Shown one piece after another: positions 49,710 through 59,021 of a stretch of DNA of 64,000 nucleotides. The notes under the pieces were generated by a model. It saw only the letters and a program-made list of their open reading frames with translations. It did no database searches and had not been told where the DNA came from. The translations under genes and the position numbers were made by a program. Numbering within the stretch: the stretch's first letter is position 1; each line of letters starts with the position of its first letter. The DNA comes from Tunicatimonas pelagia (GTDB lineage Bacteria > Bacteroidota > Bacteroidia > Cytophagales > Cyclobacteriaceae). The stretch spans positions 2,666,001-2,730,000 of the forward strand of contig NZ_CP120683.1 in NCBI RefSeq assembly GCF_030506325.1, given 5' to 3'.

Positions 49710-50438
49710 ATGTTATTACCTCTCTTGCTCCCCATCATCTACCAGGACTTAGACTTAGTAGCTATCAACAAACCCCACGGACTACTGGTGCACCGCAGTC
49801 GAATTGCCCGTGATGCTCAAGAATTTGCACTACAACTACTGCGCGATCAATTGGGGCAAACTGTTTATCCGGTTCATCGCATTGATCGTAAAACTGGAGG
49901 AGTATTGCTGTTCGCCCTCAGCCCTGAGGTACTTTCCGCTCTGCAAACTCAGTTTAGGGAAAACACGATAGATAAGCAGTACTTAGCAATTGTTCGCGGT
50001 TATGCCGATGAATTGGGGGGGATTGACTATGCTTTGGAAAATGACCGTGGCAAAGTGCAGGAAGCTTTTACTCAGTATAAAACCTTGGCTCAAACGGAGT
50101 TGAACGTTCCCTTCGGAAAACACGCCACGTCTCGCTATTCACTAGTATTGGTAAAGCCCCAGACCGGACGGTACCACCAGATTCGTAAGCACTTTAAGCA
50201 TATTTTTCACCCCATTATCGGGGATCGACCGCACGGTTGCAACAAGCAAAACCGTTTGTTCAAAGAACGCTGGCAGATGAATACCATGCTGTTGCACGCG
50301 GCATCACTTACATTTATCCACCCCATCAGTAGCGAGCAAATTCTGATAAAGGCTCCGCTGCAATCTGAGTTCCAGCGAATGATTCATTTAATGGGTTGGT
50401 CTGGTTTAGAGGAAATCCGGGCGTTCCTACCATCCTGA
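49710..50438 (+). CDS. truC: Pseudouridine synthase, RluA family (TruC-like)
   Basis: A 242-residue RNA-modifying enzyme that makes pseudouridine. Motif II is VYPVHRIDRKTGGVLLFALS with catalytic Asp59; KPHGLLVHRS and KPQTGRYHQIRKHFKHIFHP are other family blocks. Length and the YPVHRIDRKTGG form match TruC, which modifies U65 of tRNA-Ile/Asp in E. coli. The RluA alternative cannot be excluded. A 5' copy is present at 48742. Confidence 0.88.
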   Translation: MLLPLLLPIIYQDLDLVAINKPHGLLVHRSRIARDAQEFALQLLRDQLGQTVYPVHRIDRKTGGVLLFALSPEVLSALQTQFRENTIDKQYLAIVRGYADELGGIDYALENDRGKVQEAFTQYKTLAQTELNVPFGKHATSRYSLVLVKPQTGRYHQIRKHFKHIFHPIIGDRPHGCNKQNRLFKERWQMNTMLLHAASLTFIHPISSEQILIKAPLQSEFQRMIHLMGWSGLEEIRAFLPS

Positions 50439-50449
50439 ATCATTATTGC

Positions 50450-50457
50450 TATCTTTG
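50450..50457 (+). promoter_or_regulatory. -7 element (TATCTTTG) of the SUI1 gene
   Basis: An exact TAnnTTTG box located 12 nt after the truC stop and 19 nt before the ATG of the SUI1 gene. No good -33 element is visible. Confidence 0.5.
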
Positions 50458-50476
50458 GTACTACACTTTTTGAGTT

Positions 50477-50821
50477 ATGGCCAGAAAACAAAAGAGAAAA
50501 CAAAGCGGAATTGTATATTCTACCAATCCTGATTTTTCCTACGAAACAGAAAATCAAGCTCAGCAGGAAACTTCACCACCAGGTGAGCAGCAGCTACGAG
50601 TGTGGCGAGAGAGTAAAGGAGGCGGTAAGCAAGTAACTATCGTGCGCGATTTCGTCGGATCAGACGATGACCTAAAAGATTTGGGAAAGCAACTGAAAAG
50701 CCACTGCGGAGTGGGTGGCAGCACCAAAAATGGTGAAATCCTGATTCAGGGTGATCAGCGCGATAAGGTAGTGACCTACTTACAGAAACAAGGTTATTCC
50801 GCTAAATCTGCCGGAGGATAA
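50477..50821 (+). CDS. SUI1/eIF1-like translation factor (YciH family)
   Basis: A 114-residue basic protein. The SUI1 core is VTIVRDFVGSDDDLKDLGKQ, followed by LKSHCGVGGSTKNGEILIQG and then DQRDKVVTYLQKQG. YciH-type proteins resemble eukaryotic eIF1 and bind the small ribosomal subunit. A short basic tail (KQKRKQSGIVYS) precedes. The cupin gene follows 10 nt later. Confidence 0.9.
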   Translation: MARKQKRKQSGIVYSTNPDFSYETENQAQQETSPPGEQQLRVWRESKGGGKQVTIVRDFVGSDDDLKDLGKQLKSHCGVGGSTKNGEILIQGDQRDKVVTYLQKQGYSAKSAGG

Positions 50822-50831
50822 AATTACTAGA

Positions 50832-51194
50832 ATGGACAAGATCAACCTAAACAAGAAGTTCGGCCAGTTTACTGAACACTGGACTCCTAAGATTATCGGA
50901 GAGCTAAACGGTCAGCATATTAAACTGGCCAAAGTGAAAGATGAGCTAGTCTGGCATAGCCACGCCAATGAAGACGAGTTATTCATCGTTCAGAAAGGCA
51001 CACTGTACATGGACTTTCGAGATAAAACCGTGGAAGTGCATGAAGGAGAAATACTGGTGGTACCCAAAGGAGTAGAGCATCTACCCCGCACCAATGGCGA
51101 AGAAGTTTGGCTCATGCTCATTGAACCTATCTCAACCCAACACACTGGCGACGTAGTACACGAAAAAACAACGAACGATCAGGAGTGGATTTAA
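50832..51194 (+). CDS. Cupin-domain protein
   Basis: A 120-residue single-domain cupin: KDELVWHSHANEDELFIVQK (the HxH...E metal motif) and GEILVVPKGVEHLPRTNGEE (second cupin motif with His). Metal site therefore appears intact. Substrate unknown. It begins 10 nt after the SUI1 gene. Confidence 0.88.
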   Translation: MDKINLNKKFGQFTEHWTPKIIGELNGQHIKLAKVKDELVWHSHANEDELFIVQKGTLYMDFRDKTVEVHEGEILVVPKGVEHLPRTNGEEVWLMLIEPISTQHTGDVVHEKTTNDQEWI

Positions 51195-51216
51195 TTCCCC
51201 GCTTTTGGATGAGTGG

Positions 51217-52233
51217 CTAAAACACCGACGCTAGTGCGACAGCAATCTCATCCAATAACTCATCTGATTGCGGAAATTCGTGGATATTCGCAAAGCCGTG
51301 GATCATGCTTTCGTAGGTTTGTAGCTTAACGGGCACACCAGCGGTCTGAAGTTTTTCAGCGTACTGCTGACCTTCGGTTTTCAGTGGGTCAAAGCCAGCT
51401 AACACGACCAACGCTGGGGGTAGATTACTGAGGTCTTCGGCCAGCAACGGAGAAGCGTAGGCTTCGTACCGATCCGCTTCATTGGGAAGATATTGTTCAA
51501 TGTACCAGTCAATCTGCCGAGTGGTTATTCCGTAGCCTTCGCCAAAATTTTGGTGAGATACAGTGGTTAAATCTAACGACTGAGTGGCCGGGTACAACAG
51601 TACTTGATAATCAATAAAGTGCTGACTGCTATCTCGAGCCATGAGCGATGCTACGGTTGCCAAATTTCCTCCGGCACTATCACCCGCTACGGCTATTCGG
51701 GTGCTGTCCCCGCCAATAGTTTGAGCATTCTGATAAACCCACTGTAAAGCGGTATAAGCGTCTTGGGCTGCCGCCGGGTACGGATACTCGGGTGCTAACC
51801 GATAATCTACCGATACTACCAAGGCTGAAGCCTTTTGAGCCAGCTTGGCGCACAGCAAATCGTATTCATTAAGCGTTCCGAAGACAAAACCACCCCCGTG
51901 ATAATACACAATAATAGGAAGATTATCGGTGGAGGAAGGGTAGTATAACCGAATCGGAATTTCTCCTTCGGCAGAGAGAACTACTGTATCTTTCGTGCTG
52001 GAAACATACTGCAAATATTTGGTAGAGGTTGACTCTTTCTGCCGATACTGCTCCCGAAGCTCAATGGGCGAATAATTTTCTATATCGGGGGGTTCGTAAA
52101 TAAGACGGACTCCAATAGCAGCTAAATAATGCAATGTTCCGAAAGGAGTTTGGCTCCAGGAGTAAATAGTAATAATTATTCCCGCTAACAACACTAACAA
52201 GACCGCAGAAACTATCAACCACCACTTCTTCAT
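51217..52233 (-). CDS. Alpha/beta hydrolase (HSL-family esterase), membrane-anchored
   Basis: A 338-residue esterase/lipase. An N-terminal membrane helix (LIVSAVLLVLLAGIIITIYS) is followed by the hormone-sensitive-lipase oxyanion motif YYHGGGFVFG and the nucleophile GDSAGGN. Later Asp (LAGFDPLKTEG) and His (MIHGFANIHEF) complete the triad. Last gene of the sulfatase operon (4 nt after the lipase gene). Confidence 0.9.
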   Translation of the reverse strand: MKKWWLIVSAVLLVLLAGIIITIYSWSQTPFGTLHYLAAIGVRLIYEPPDIENYSPIELREQYRQKESTSTKYLQYVSSTKDTVVLSAEGEIPIRLYYPSSTDNLPIIVYYHGGGFVFGTLNEYDLLCAKLAQKASALVVSVDYRLAPEYPYPAAAQDAYTALQWVYQNAQTIGGDSTRIAVAGDSAGGNLATVASLMARDSSQHFIDYQVLLYPATQSLDLTTVSHQNFGEGYGITTRQIDWYIEQYLPNEADRYEAYASPLLAEDLSNLPPALVVLAGFDPLKTEGQQYAEKLQTAGVPVKLQTYESMIHGFANIHEFPQSDELLDEIAVALASVF

Positions 52234-52237
52234 CGCG

Positions 52238-53095
52238 CTAATGAGACAACACCCAATTTTTTAGATCATCAAGTACTCGTGCCCGATCTTCCGGTCGTTC
52301 GTTCATGGTTTCGTGGTATAAGCCTTCGTACAGCTTTAGCGTCTTGTCTGGCGTAGTCAGCAAATTGTAAAAATGCTGAGTAGCATCAGCACTTGTGAGG
52401 CGATCGGCCGTGCCGTGCATTAGATAAACTGGGATGTGTAGGGAATCAGCTCTTGACAAAATATCCCGGTGAATATTAAATAGAGCATGTCCTAAGCAGG
52501 CCGAAGTTCTGCCGTGCACTAGTGGGTCGTTATGGTACGACATAACTACTGGTTTGTGGTGGGATAGATCATTAATATTAAGCTGGTTACTGAGGGTTAA
52601 CGATGGAGTCAAACGGGCTAACAAGGCCGCCACGGGTTTTTGAAGCTTTTTTACCCAGTCCATTGTCGGTCTAATGGCTGGAGAAGAAGCAATAAGTCCT
52701 CGTAAATTATCCTGATAATTGCCAGTGATAGCGTACTTCAGCACAATAGCCCCGCCCATAGAATGGCCTAACAGAAATACCTTCTGACCATCATTTTCCT
52801 GCCGTACTCTTTTGATTAAATCGCAAAGATCACTGACAAATAGCTGGAACCGATCAACGTGCCCCCGTTTTCCATCCGTTCTACCGTGCCCTCGGGCATC
52901 CATTCCGTAAAAAGCAGTGGCGGTACCTGAAAAAGCTTGAACCAAGTTTTGATAACGCCCCGAATGTTCACCTAGTCCGTGTTGAAAGACGATAACACGC
53001 TCAGCAGATGTGTTTGGTGTCCACTGTTGGTAGAATAACGGAAAGTCATCCTTTGATGAGTTAAATTGGCTGGTAGAGTGTTGATAACCTTCCAT
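52238..53095 (-). CDS. Monoacylglycerol lipase-like alpha/beta hydrolase
   Basis: A 285-residue serine hydrolase of the lysophospholipase/MGL group: FQHGLGEHSGRY, YGMDARGHGRTDGKRGHVD, nucleophile GHSMGGAIVLK and the acid/His regions MHGTADRLTS and LYEGLYHETMNE. It would release fatty acid from monoacylglycerol or similar lipids. Middle gene of the operon; 12 nt after the sulfatase. Confidence 0.92.
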   Translation of the reverse strand: MEGYQHSTSQFNSSKDDFPLFYQQWTPNTSAERVIVFQHGLGEHSGRYQNLVQAFSGTATAFYGMDARGHGRTDGKRGHVDRFQLFVSDLCDLIKRVRQENDGQKVFLLGHSMGGAIVLKYAITGNYQDNLRGLIASSPAIRPTMDWVKKLQKPVAALLARLTPSLTLSNQLNINDLSHHKPVVMSYHNDPLVHGRTSACLGHALFNIHRDILSRADSLHIPVYLMHGTADRLTSADATQHFYNLLTTPDKTLKLYEGLYHETMNERPEDRARVLDDLKNWVLSH

Positions 53096-53107
53096 CGGAA
53101 TGATTAT

Positions 53108-54718
53108 TTAAAGTGCCCAATCGGGTTTGGGAAAGTAACGCATGGGACTGTAGCGAGGGTAGGTTTCAAACAGCTCTGGGTCGGGTCCAACTACGCGTGG
53201 GTCGTTGGTTTTAGTCAGCACTTCCGCCATCGTTTCGTTTAACTCGTTTATCAGTCCGGTAAACTCGGGGTCAGTTGCCAGATTGGTCAAACAGTTCGGG
53301 TCTTTCTTCACGTTGAACAATTCGTATTCAGGCCGCTTTCCTACCGATAACTCAAAGTACTGAGTGTACTCGGGATTATCGCGATTTTCTACGATAAACG
53401 ATTTGGTTGGAGCGGCATCAATATCGGTAAATGCCCAATCAGAATGATGTATTCCTTCTTCATCTATTCCGTACAATGGATGCATTTCTTCCGTAGAGTC
53501 CGAAAGTAGTCGTTGGGGTGCACCGGCGGGCCAACGTTCGGGTTTTAGGTTCCAGATAAACAAATAATCGCCCCGCCGTAGCAACCGCTGCGGATAACCC
53601 AAATTCTGATAACGCGATGATGAGTGGCGTTCTCGTCCGGCAATAACGTATTCCCGGAAGTCAAGAAGTGTGCCTTCTTGCTCGGAGGTCAGTAAACTTA
53701 CCAGACTCTTTCCACTGATCGGCAGCATTCCTTCCGAACTGGTTTGCGTTAACTCTAGAATTGTGGGAGCTAAATCGATAAAACTAATAGGGTTATCTAC
53801 CTTCCGCCCACCCGGAAACTTTTCAGGAAAACGTACAGCCATCGGAACGTGTACGCCGTACTCATACGCATTGGCCTTTGCCCGAGGAAAGGGCATTCCG
53901 TTGTCAGCAGTTATTATAATAACAGTATTGTCTAGCTCGCCTATCTCTTCCAAATACTCAATCATTCGCCCGAGATGAAGGTCAAACCACTCAATTTCTA
54001 CCGCATAATCTAGTAGGTCGCCCCGTACTTCTTCGTTATCGGGTAAAAATGCTGGAACATCTACACTTTCTAACGATTTGTTGTGCCGCTTCCACGAGTC
54101 TTGCTCGTAAGCCCGGTGGGGTTCTGAGGCTCCGTACCAAAAGAAGAATGGCGTATCTTCTTCGCGCTGCTCCATAAACTGACGGAAATTAGCAGAATAA
54201 TTGGTACTGCGAATGGCTTCGGCAAAACGCTCGTCATCAGGGCCGCCTTCCTTGTAAGCTACCTGATTGTAGGCTTCACCCGCAGCATTCTGACTACGAA
54301 GCGGCGGTTCACCGTACTTAAACGGCCCCACCCCTTTTCCGGTGTACCCGGTATGGTATTCATTCGCAGCGAGTAGATCAACAAAGGGGACATATTTGTC
54401 AGACCAACCTGCCGCATGTTGCCCCGCTTGTTCGTTTTGCCAATGATAGCGTCCGGTAACAATTGAACTGCGCGATGGCGCACAGCCTGGTGATCCGGCG
54501 TAGCAATTTGAAAAATAAATTCCCTCGCGAGCCACTCGATCAAAGGCCGGCGTATTTATCCAGGTAGCACCAGCAAAGCCAGTATGCAGAAACGACTGAT
54601 CGTCGCTGATGGCAAACAGAATATTAGGACGCTTTTTTGGTTCAGCCTCTTCCTGACAACTGAACAGTGAAATGATTAGAAGAAAACTAAGCGCATTACA
54701 GGTAAGGCGAAGTGTCAT
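53108..54718 (-). CDS. Sulfatase (Cys-type), exported lipoprotein
   Basis: A 536-residue arylsulfatase-superfamily enzyme. LIISLFSC gives a lipobox with Cys21. The sulfatase signature GCAPSRSSIVTGRYHWQ puts the formylglycine-forming Cys at residue 79; DDQSFLHTG supplies the metal-binding Asp pair, and TADNGMPFPRAKANAYEYGV the second metal site. It acts in the periplasm or on the surface and would need an anaerobic sulfatase maturase or other activator, which is not present here. Substrate, likely a sulfated polysaccharide, is unknown. First gene of the three-gene operon. Confidence 0.92.
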   Translation of the reverse strand: MTLRLTCNALSFLLIISLFSCQEEAEPKKRPNILFAISDDQSFLHTGFAGATWINTPAFDRVAREGIYFSNCYAGSPGCAPSRSSIVTGRYHWQNEQAGQHAAGWSDKYVPFVDLLAANEYHTGYTGKGVGPFKYGEPPLRSQNAAGEAYNQVAYKEGGPDDERFAEAIRSTNYSANFRQFMEQREEDTPFFFWYGASEPHRAYEQDSWKRHNKSLESVDVPAFLPDNEEVRGDLLDYAVEIEWFDLHLGRMIEYLEEIGELDNTVIIITADNGMPFPRAKANAYEYGVHVPMAVRFPEKFPGGRKVDNPISFIDLAPTILELTQTSSEGMLPISGKSLVSLLTSEQEGTLLDFREYVIAGRERHSSSRYQNLGYPQRLLRRGDYLFIWNLKPERWPAGAPQRLLSDSTEEMHPLYGIDEEGIHHSDWAFTDIDAAPTKSFIVENRDNPEYTQYFELSVGKRPEYELFNVKKDPNCLTNLATDPEFTGLINELNETMAEVLTKTNDPRVVGPDPELFETYPRYSPMRYFPKPDWAL

Positions 54719-54897
54719 TAGGTTGATTTTGTAGGTAGTGATAAAGATAAAAGAATTGCCTTTCAGTTGAAAGCAGTACTTTTAACAAAGCAAAGAGATA
54801 AATCAGATTATCTCAAAATCTGCATATCCATAAACCTCTTATTAGCTAGGGAACAGTCAATATTCTCGAGAGGTAGCTCGCGCCCGATTGTGCCTAC

Positions 54898-56043
54898 CTA
54901 AGAAGTAGACTTGGTACCCACTGACGACTTGGCATTTTCTTCTTCAATCTTCTGCATATCAGGTAGATACACTTGTATTTCGGTACCCATATTAAGGCTA
55001 GCCTTAATTTTTATCTCACCACCCAGCTTTTCAGCATTATTTTTTACAATAAATAATCCTAGGCCACTCCCTTCGGCATGCTCGTGCCCTCGGTAAAACA
55101 TATCAAATGCCCGCTTTTGTAAATTACGATCCATTCCCAAACCATTGTCCTTTACCTTAATCTTAAGACCATGTTTATACCTACGGACTGAGATTTTCGT
55201 TACCGCATCGTTTTGGTCGGGCTTACGGTACTTAATGCTGTTCTCTACCAAATTCTGAAAGATAGACTCAAATATTTTTTTCTCAGTATGTAGCGTTAGG
55301 TCTTCATTCGCCGTAAGATGAATAATCACCTCTTCTCGCCCAGGATAGTTTTCAAACCGCTCAATAATTTCTTCCAAACACTCGCGAATACTAAAGGAAG
55401 TAAATTGTAGTTCTTTTTTTGAGGAAAGCCCCAGTTCTAGCAATCCAGAGAGTGTATCTTCCAGTTTGTCGACACTTCTTTCTATTAGAGATAAGTAATA
55501 CTTTAGCGTCTCGGTATCTTCCGGCTCATCTGCTAGCAGATTAAACAAACCTTTCACTGAGGCTAATGGCCCCTTCAAATCGTGCGAGGCTCGGTAAATG
55601 AGTGTTTTGAGCTCTTCGTTTTTTTGCTTTAGTGCATCAGTTGCTTTGGTATACTGCTGCTGATCTTTAGCAATGAGGATATACTTAAACGTATGGTCAG
55701 ATTGTATAAATGTAAAACTTAGCGATACCGGTATGTTTCTTTTTCTTCTAACATGCAAGTACGTTCTTCGCTCCCGGACATTTCTCCCGTCTTCTACGCT
55801 TTCAATTATTGACTCTAGCAACCGATGCTGTCTTTTAGGAAAAACCTGCGTGATGTGCTGGTCTATTAGAGCTTGTTCCTTGTAGTTCAATAAATCTTCA
55901 GCGTAACTATTGGCAAAACAAACATTCAAATCTTCGTTAAAAACCAATACTATATCCGTATAACTTCTTAGCAATTTTTCGGGGAAGTCATACTTGTTCT
56001 CGCACATCAAGCTATCTTCGGGGGAAGTACCTTTCAGCATCAT
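54898..56043 (-). CDS. PAS-domain sensor histidine kinase
   Basis: A 381-residue cytosolic kinase without transmembrane segments. A PAS domain (about 25-125, DIVLVFNEDLNVCFANSYAE) is followed by the HisKA region with H-box RASHDLKGPLASVKG (His154), then an HATPase domain with N box (FQNLVENSIKYRKPD), G boxes (VKDNGLGMDR, GSGLGLFIVKNNAEKLGG). No response regulator is adjacent, so the kinase is an orphan; the signal is unknown. A TATATTTG element (reverse, 56165-56158) lies ~115 nt upstream. Confidence 0.9.
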   Translation of the reverse strand: MMLKGTSPEDSLMCENKYDFPEKLLRSYTDIVLVFNEDLNVCFANSYAEDLLNYKEQALIDQHITQVFPKRQHRLLESIIESVEDGRNVRERRTYLHVRRKRNIPVSLSFTFIQSDHTFKYILIAKDQQQYTKATDALKQKNEELKTLIYRASHDLKGPLASVKGLFNLLADEPEDTETLKYYLSLIERSVDKLEDTLSGLLELGLSSKKELQFTSFSIRECLEEIIERFENYPGREEVIIHLTANEDLTLHTEKKIFESIFQNLVENSIKYRKPDQNDAVTKISVRRYKHGLKIKVKDNGLGMDRNLQKRAFDMFYRGHEHAEGSGLGLFIVKNNAEKLGGEIKIKASLNMGTEIQVYLPDMQKIEEENAKSSVGTKSTS

Positions 56044-56688
56044 ATCAATTTAGTTGCATTATTATCTATACAAAGCATCACATGCTGATTGTATTTATAT
56101 CCTCTCGTTACTATTCCAGATTTATAATTACTTTAATCTGTTGAAAAGACACAATTACAAATATAAGATTTATACAAAAAATTATATGAATATGTAATAA
56201 AATAGGATTAATTGTTTTTAACATCTGTCTCAGATAATGATAATCAGCATCTTTGATTCAACTAGCCACATTGCCAATATGGCATTAACCTTACAATGTT
56301 TAAGAAAATTAAATTATTCTGATAACCATCCTACCTGACTATCTAAGTTAGCTTGAGCGTATACCATAGCGATGGTAACTATAGAATGCTGAAAAAACTC
56401 TTATACACCCTTTTTTAGAGAACAAATCCACTATCTTCCTTTTGGTGAAGAGAGACAAAGGAGAACTAAACTATGAGCTAGTTTATAAGACTTTGCTTCT
56501 GATATACTGTATACTCAGCTAATATAAGCCAGAAAATAGTACCCACTATGTATGTGTAGCACTGCTCTTGTGATTCTATTTATCTAAAACATACATATCA
56601 ACAGGGTAATAGATGAAGCGTAAATGCACCTACTATTTATAATAGCGTCCAACTTTATTTATATTTGTTATAGAAAATATAGATATAA
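56044..56688. other. 645-bp AT-rich intergenic region
   Basis: No credible ORF, tRNA or hairpin family is visible. It contains possible -7 elements on both strands (reverse 56158-56165; forward 56660-56667), as expected for a divergent control region. Otherwise featureless to my reading. Confidence 0.5.
56660..56667 (+). promoter_or_regulatory. -7 element (TATATTTG) of the FN3 lipoprotein gene
   Basis: Exact TAnnTTTG, 21 nt before the ATG at 56689. A -33 TTG is not clear. It probably drives the FN3/receptor/phosphatase gene group. Confidence 0.45.
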
Positions 56689-58851
56689 ATGAATAAATTT
56701 CTTAAGATAGCAGCAATACTTTATAGTATTTATGCATTACTTTTGGGGTGTACTCCAGAGATACAGGAATTTATTGATCCTAGACCTATAGCTACACCAG
56801 GAGAGAACATTAGAACCACTGCATTTACGGCAACTTGGCTACCCTTGTTGGGTGCCAATAGCTATTTACTGGAAGTAGCGACCGATGGGTCGTTTGAGGA
56901 AGAATTTCTAGTTACAGAATCACCGGTAGAAGTACGGGATACTGCTTATGTCGTGAGTAATCTAGAGGTAGCCAATACTTACTATTATCGGTTGGTAGCC
57001 AATCTGAGCACTGGTGAACAAACCCAGTATTCTGACATTATTACGGTAAACACACTGGGTATGCCAGCTCCGGTTGCTACAGTAGCTACTGAAATCAGCA
57101 CGAATCAGTTCACTTCTCGCTGGCAAAAAGTAACTGAAGCAAGAACGTACGAGGTTGAAATAAGTAGTGATATTAATTTTACTGAAACTGATTCGCTACA
57201 GCGTGTCGTTACTGAAGACACTTTCGCTATTATAAAAAATGGCCTCAAGGTAGATGAAGACTATTTCTATCGGGTTACCGCCCGAAACGGAGATATCATC
57301 TCAGGTTACTCCAATGTAGTTCATCTAACCACCACCCAGCTCACTAAACCGGTTTTGTTAGAAATTCCGGATAGAGTACAAAACGAGCTTACTTTTCAGT
57401 GGCAAGCGGTAACCAGCGCAATTAACTATACCGTAGAGGTTACCACTGACCCGTTGTTCCTAAATGAGACAGCTTATGTGGTAGAGAATGAGCGTACTGA
57501 AGATACTTCATTTACCGTAACTGGATTAAATCCGAATACTTCTTATTACTTTCGGGTAAGGGCTCACAGTGAGAAGTCTTTTTCTGAATATTCTGAAAAG
57601 GGAGTAATTACTACTTCACCCTTATCTACTCCTACTTTGAATGAGATAAGTAACCTGAGTAGCACATCATTTACGGCAACCTGGACATCCGTGAGCAATA
57701 TTGATTCTTACGTACTGGAAGTAAGCACCTACCCTGATTTTTCTACGCTATTTGTATCCGTAGATGAAATCACTGATACTACATACAACGTAGAAGAACT
57801 GACGGGTGATCAGACCTACTACTGCCGAGTTAAGGCAGAAAAAGATGGTAGTTATTCGGCTTACTCTAACGTCATGAGTCAGTACTTGTCGGCTTTAGAG
57901 TCACCCAGCAATATACTGGTTACCAATGTTAGTTATACCAGCTTCAATATTGTTTGGGATGTAGTACCTGATGCCTCATACTATACTGTTGATGTAGCTA
58001 CTGACGAGCGGTTCACGAGTATTCTTAGCGATTTTGAAGAAACCTCTGTTAATAGCACATCCATAAGCGTTGACGACCTATCAGCTAGTACCCGCTATTA
58101 CTTTCGGATAAAAGCGTTTAATAGCTACACCAGTTCAGCTTATTCAGAAACTTCAACCACCACAACTACTAGCGTGCCCACCCCGGTTGCTCAACAGCCA
58201 TCTGACGTAGAACCATACGAGATATACGCTAGATGGGCACTTGTGTCTAGTGCTAATAGCTATCTTTTAGATGTGGCCACCGATGTCAATTTTACAGAAT
58301 TTGTACCAGGCTACGAGGATTTATCGGTGGCAGGAACATCGTTGATTGTCGATGAACTAGATGTCTCGACAACGTATTACTATCGAGTACGGGCGATAAT
58401 AGACAGTAACCTATCTGAATATTCTAATACCGTTGTTGTAACCACTGATGATATACCTATATTCGAGATTCCGGGCACCATTGAAGCCGAAGACTTTTTC
58501 CAGAATTTAGGTACTGCCCGAGTGGAGTCAGCAAATGCTTCCAGAGGCTACTACTTAGGGAATATTACTAAAGATGATTCGGTAGTATACCGAATCAATG
58601 TGCCTAGTGCCGGTCCGTACACCCTGGATTTTAGGGCATCCAATAATTCTGGTAGTGATACTAACATTACGGTGAGGCACGAGAATAACCCTAACCCCTC
58701 GCTGGTATCGATTCCTAATGGTTCAGATTGGAACGAGTGGGAAGACTCATCTACTACCTTAAACCTTAGTGCCGGCACTCAAGTGATCTGGCTAAAGTTC
58801 TCAGGTGGCTCTAGTGAATTAATGCGAATTGACCAAATTGAGATAGAGTAG
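56689..58851 (+). CDS. Surface lipoprotein with six fibronectin type III modules and a CBM6-like end
   Basis: A 720-residue exported lipoprotein; signal peptide then LLLGC lipobox with Cys21. Six FN3-like modules follow (about 35-590), each with an aromatic-rich start (for example FTATWLPLLGANSYLLEVAT), a D/N-rich turn and YYYR-V-A-x-N/S-x-SEYS end, as in SSYFRVRAHS-like parts. The last ~125 residues (IEAEDFFQNLGTARVESANA, YTLDFRASNNSGSDTNITVR) match CBM6/CBM35-type beta-sandwiches. It lies directly upstream of a TonB-dependent receptor, like a substrate-binding surface partner. No enzyme domain. Confidence 0.85.
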   Translation: MNKFLKIAAILYSIYALLLGCTPEIQEFIDPRPIATPGENIRTTAFTATWLPLLGANSYLLEVATDGSFEEEFLVTESPVEVRDTAYVVSNLEVANTYYYRLVANLSTGEQTQYSDIITVNTLGMPAPVATVATEISTNQFTSRWQKVTEARTYEVEISSDINFTETDSLQRVVTEDTFAIIKNGLKVDEDYFYRVTARNGDIISGYSNVVHLTTTQLTKPVLLEIPDRVQNELTFQWQAVTSAINYTVEVTTDPLFLNETAYVVENERTEDTSFTVTGLNPNTSYYFRVRAHSEKSFSEYSEKGVITTSPLSTPTLNEISNLSSTSFTATWTSVSNIDSYVLEVSTYPDFSTLFVSVDEITDTTYNVEELTGDQTYYCRVKAEKDGSYSAYSNVMSQYLSALESPSNILVTNVSYTSFNIVWDVVPDASYYTVDVATDERFTSILSDFEETSVNSTSISVDDLSASTRYYFRIKAFNSYTSSAYSETSTTTTTSVPTPVAQQPSDVEPYEIYARWALVSSANSYLLDVATDVNFTEFVPGYEDLSVAGTSLIVDELDVSTTYYYRVRAIIDSNLSEYSNTVVVTTDDIPIFEIPGTIEAEDFFQNLGTARVESANASRGYYLGNITKDDSVVYRINVPSAGPYTLDFRASNNSGSDTNITVRHENNPNPSLVSIPNGSDWNEWEDSSTTLNLSAGTQVIWLKFSGGSSELMRIDQIEIE

Positions 58852-59021
58852 TACCATTCAACTACTAAAATATTAAATACCCTACTTAGGTACTTTGAGA
58901 GAAAAACTTCACCTAATAATAAAGCACCTACTCCTTATTTTGCAGTAAAATTTAGATCCACAAAGTTTACTTTATCCAACTAAGGCAGCTTTGTCAGAGT
59001 AATCTCGGTTGGTAGTTAATC

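Noticed and set aside
49710-50438. truC as two functional paralogues together with the copy at 48742
   Set aside because: The upstream copy stops after ~28 codons and lacks the catalytic Asp motif, so only one gene is functional.
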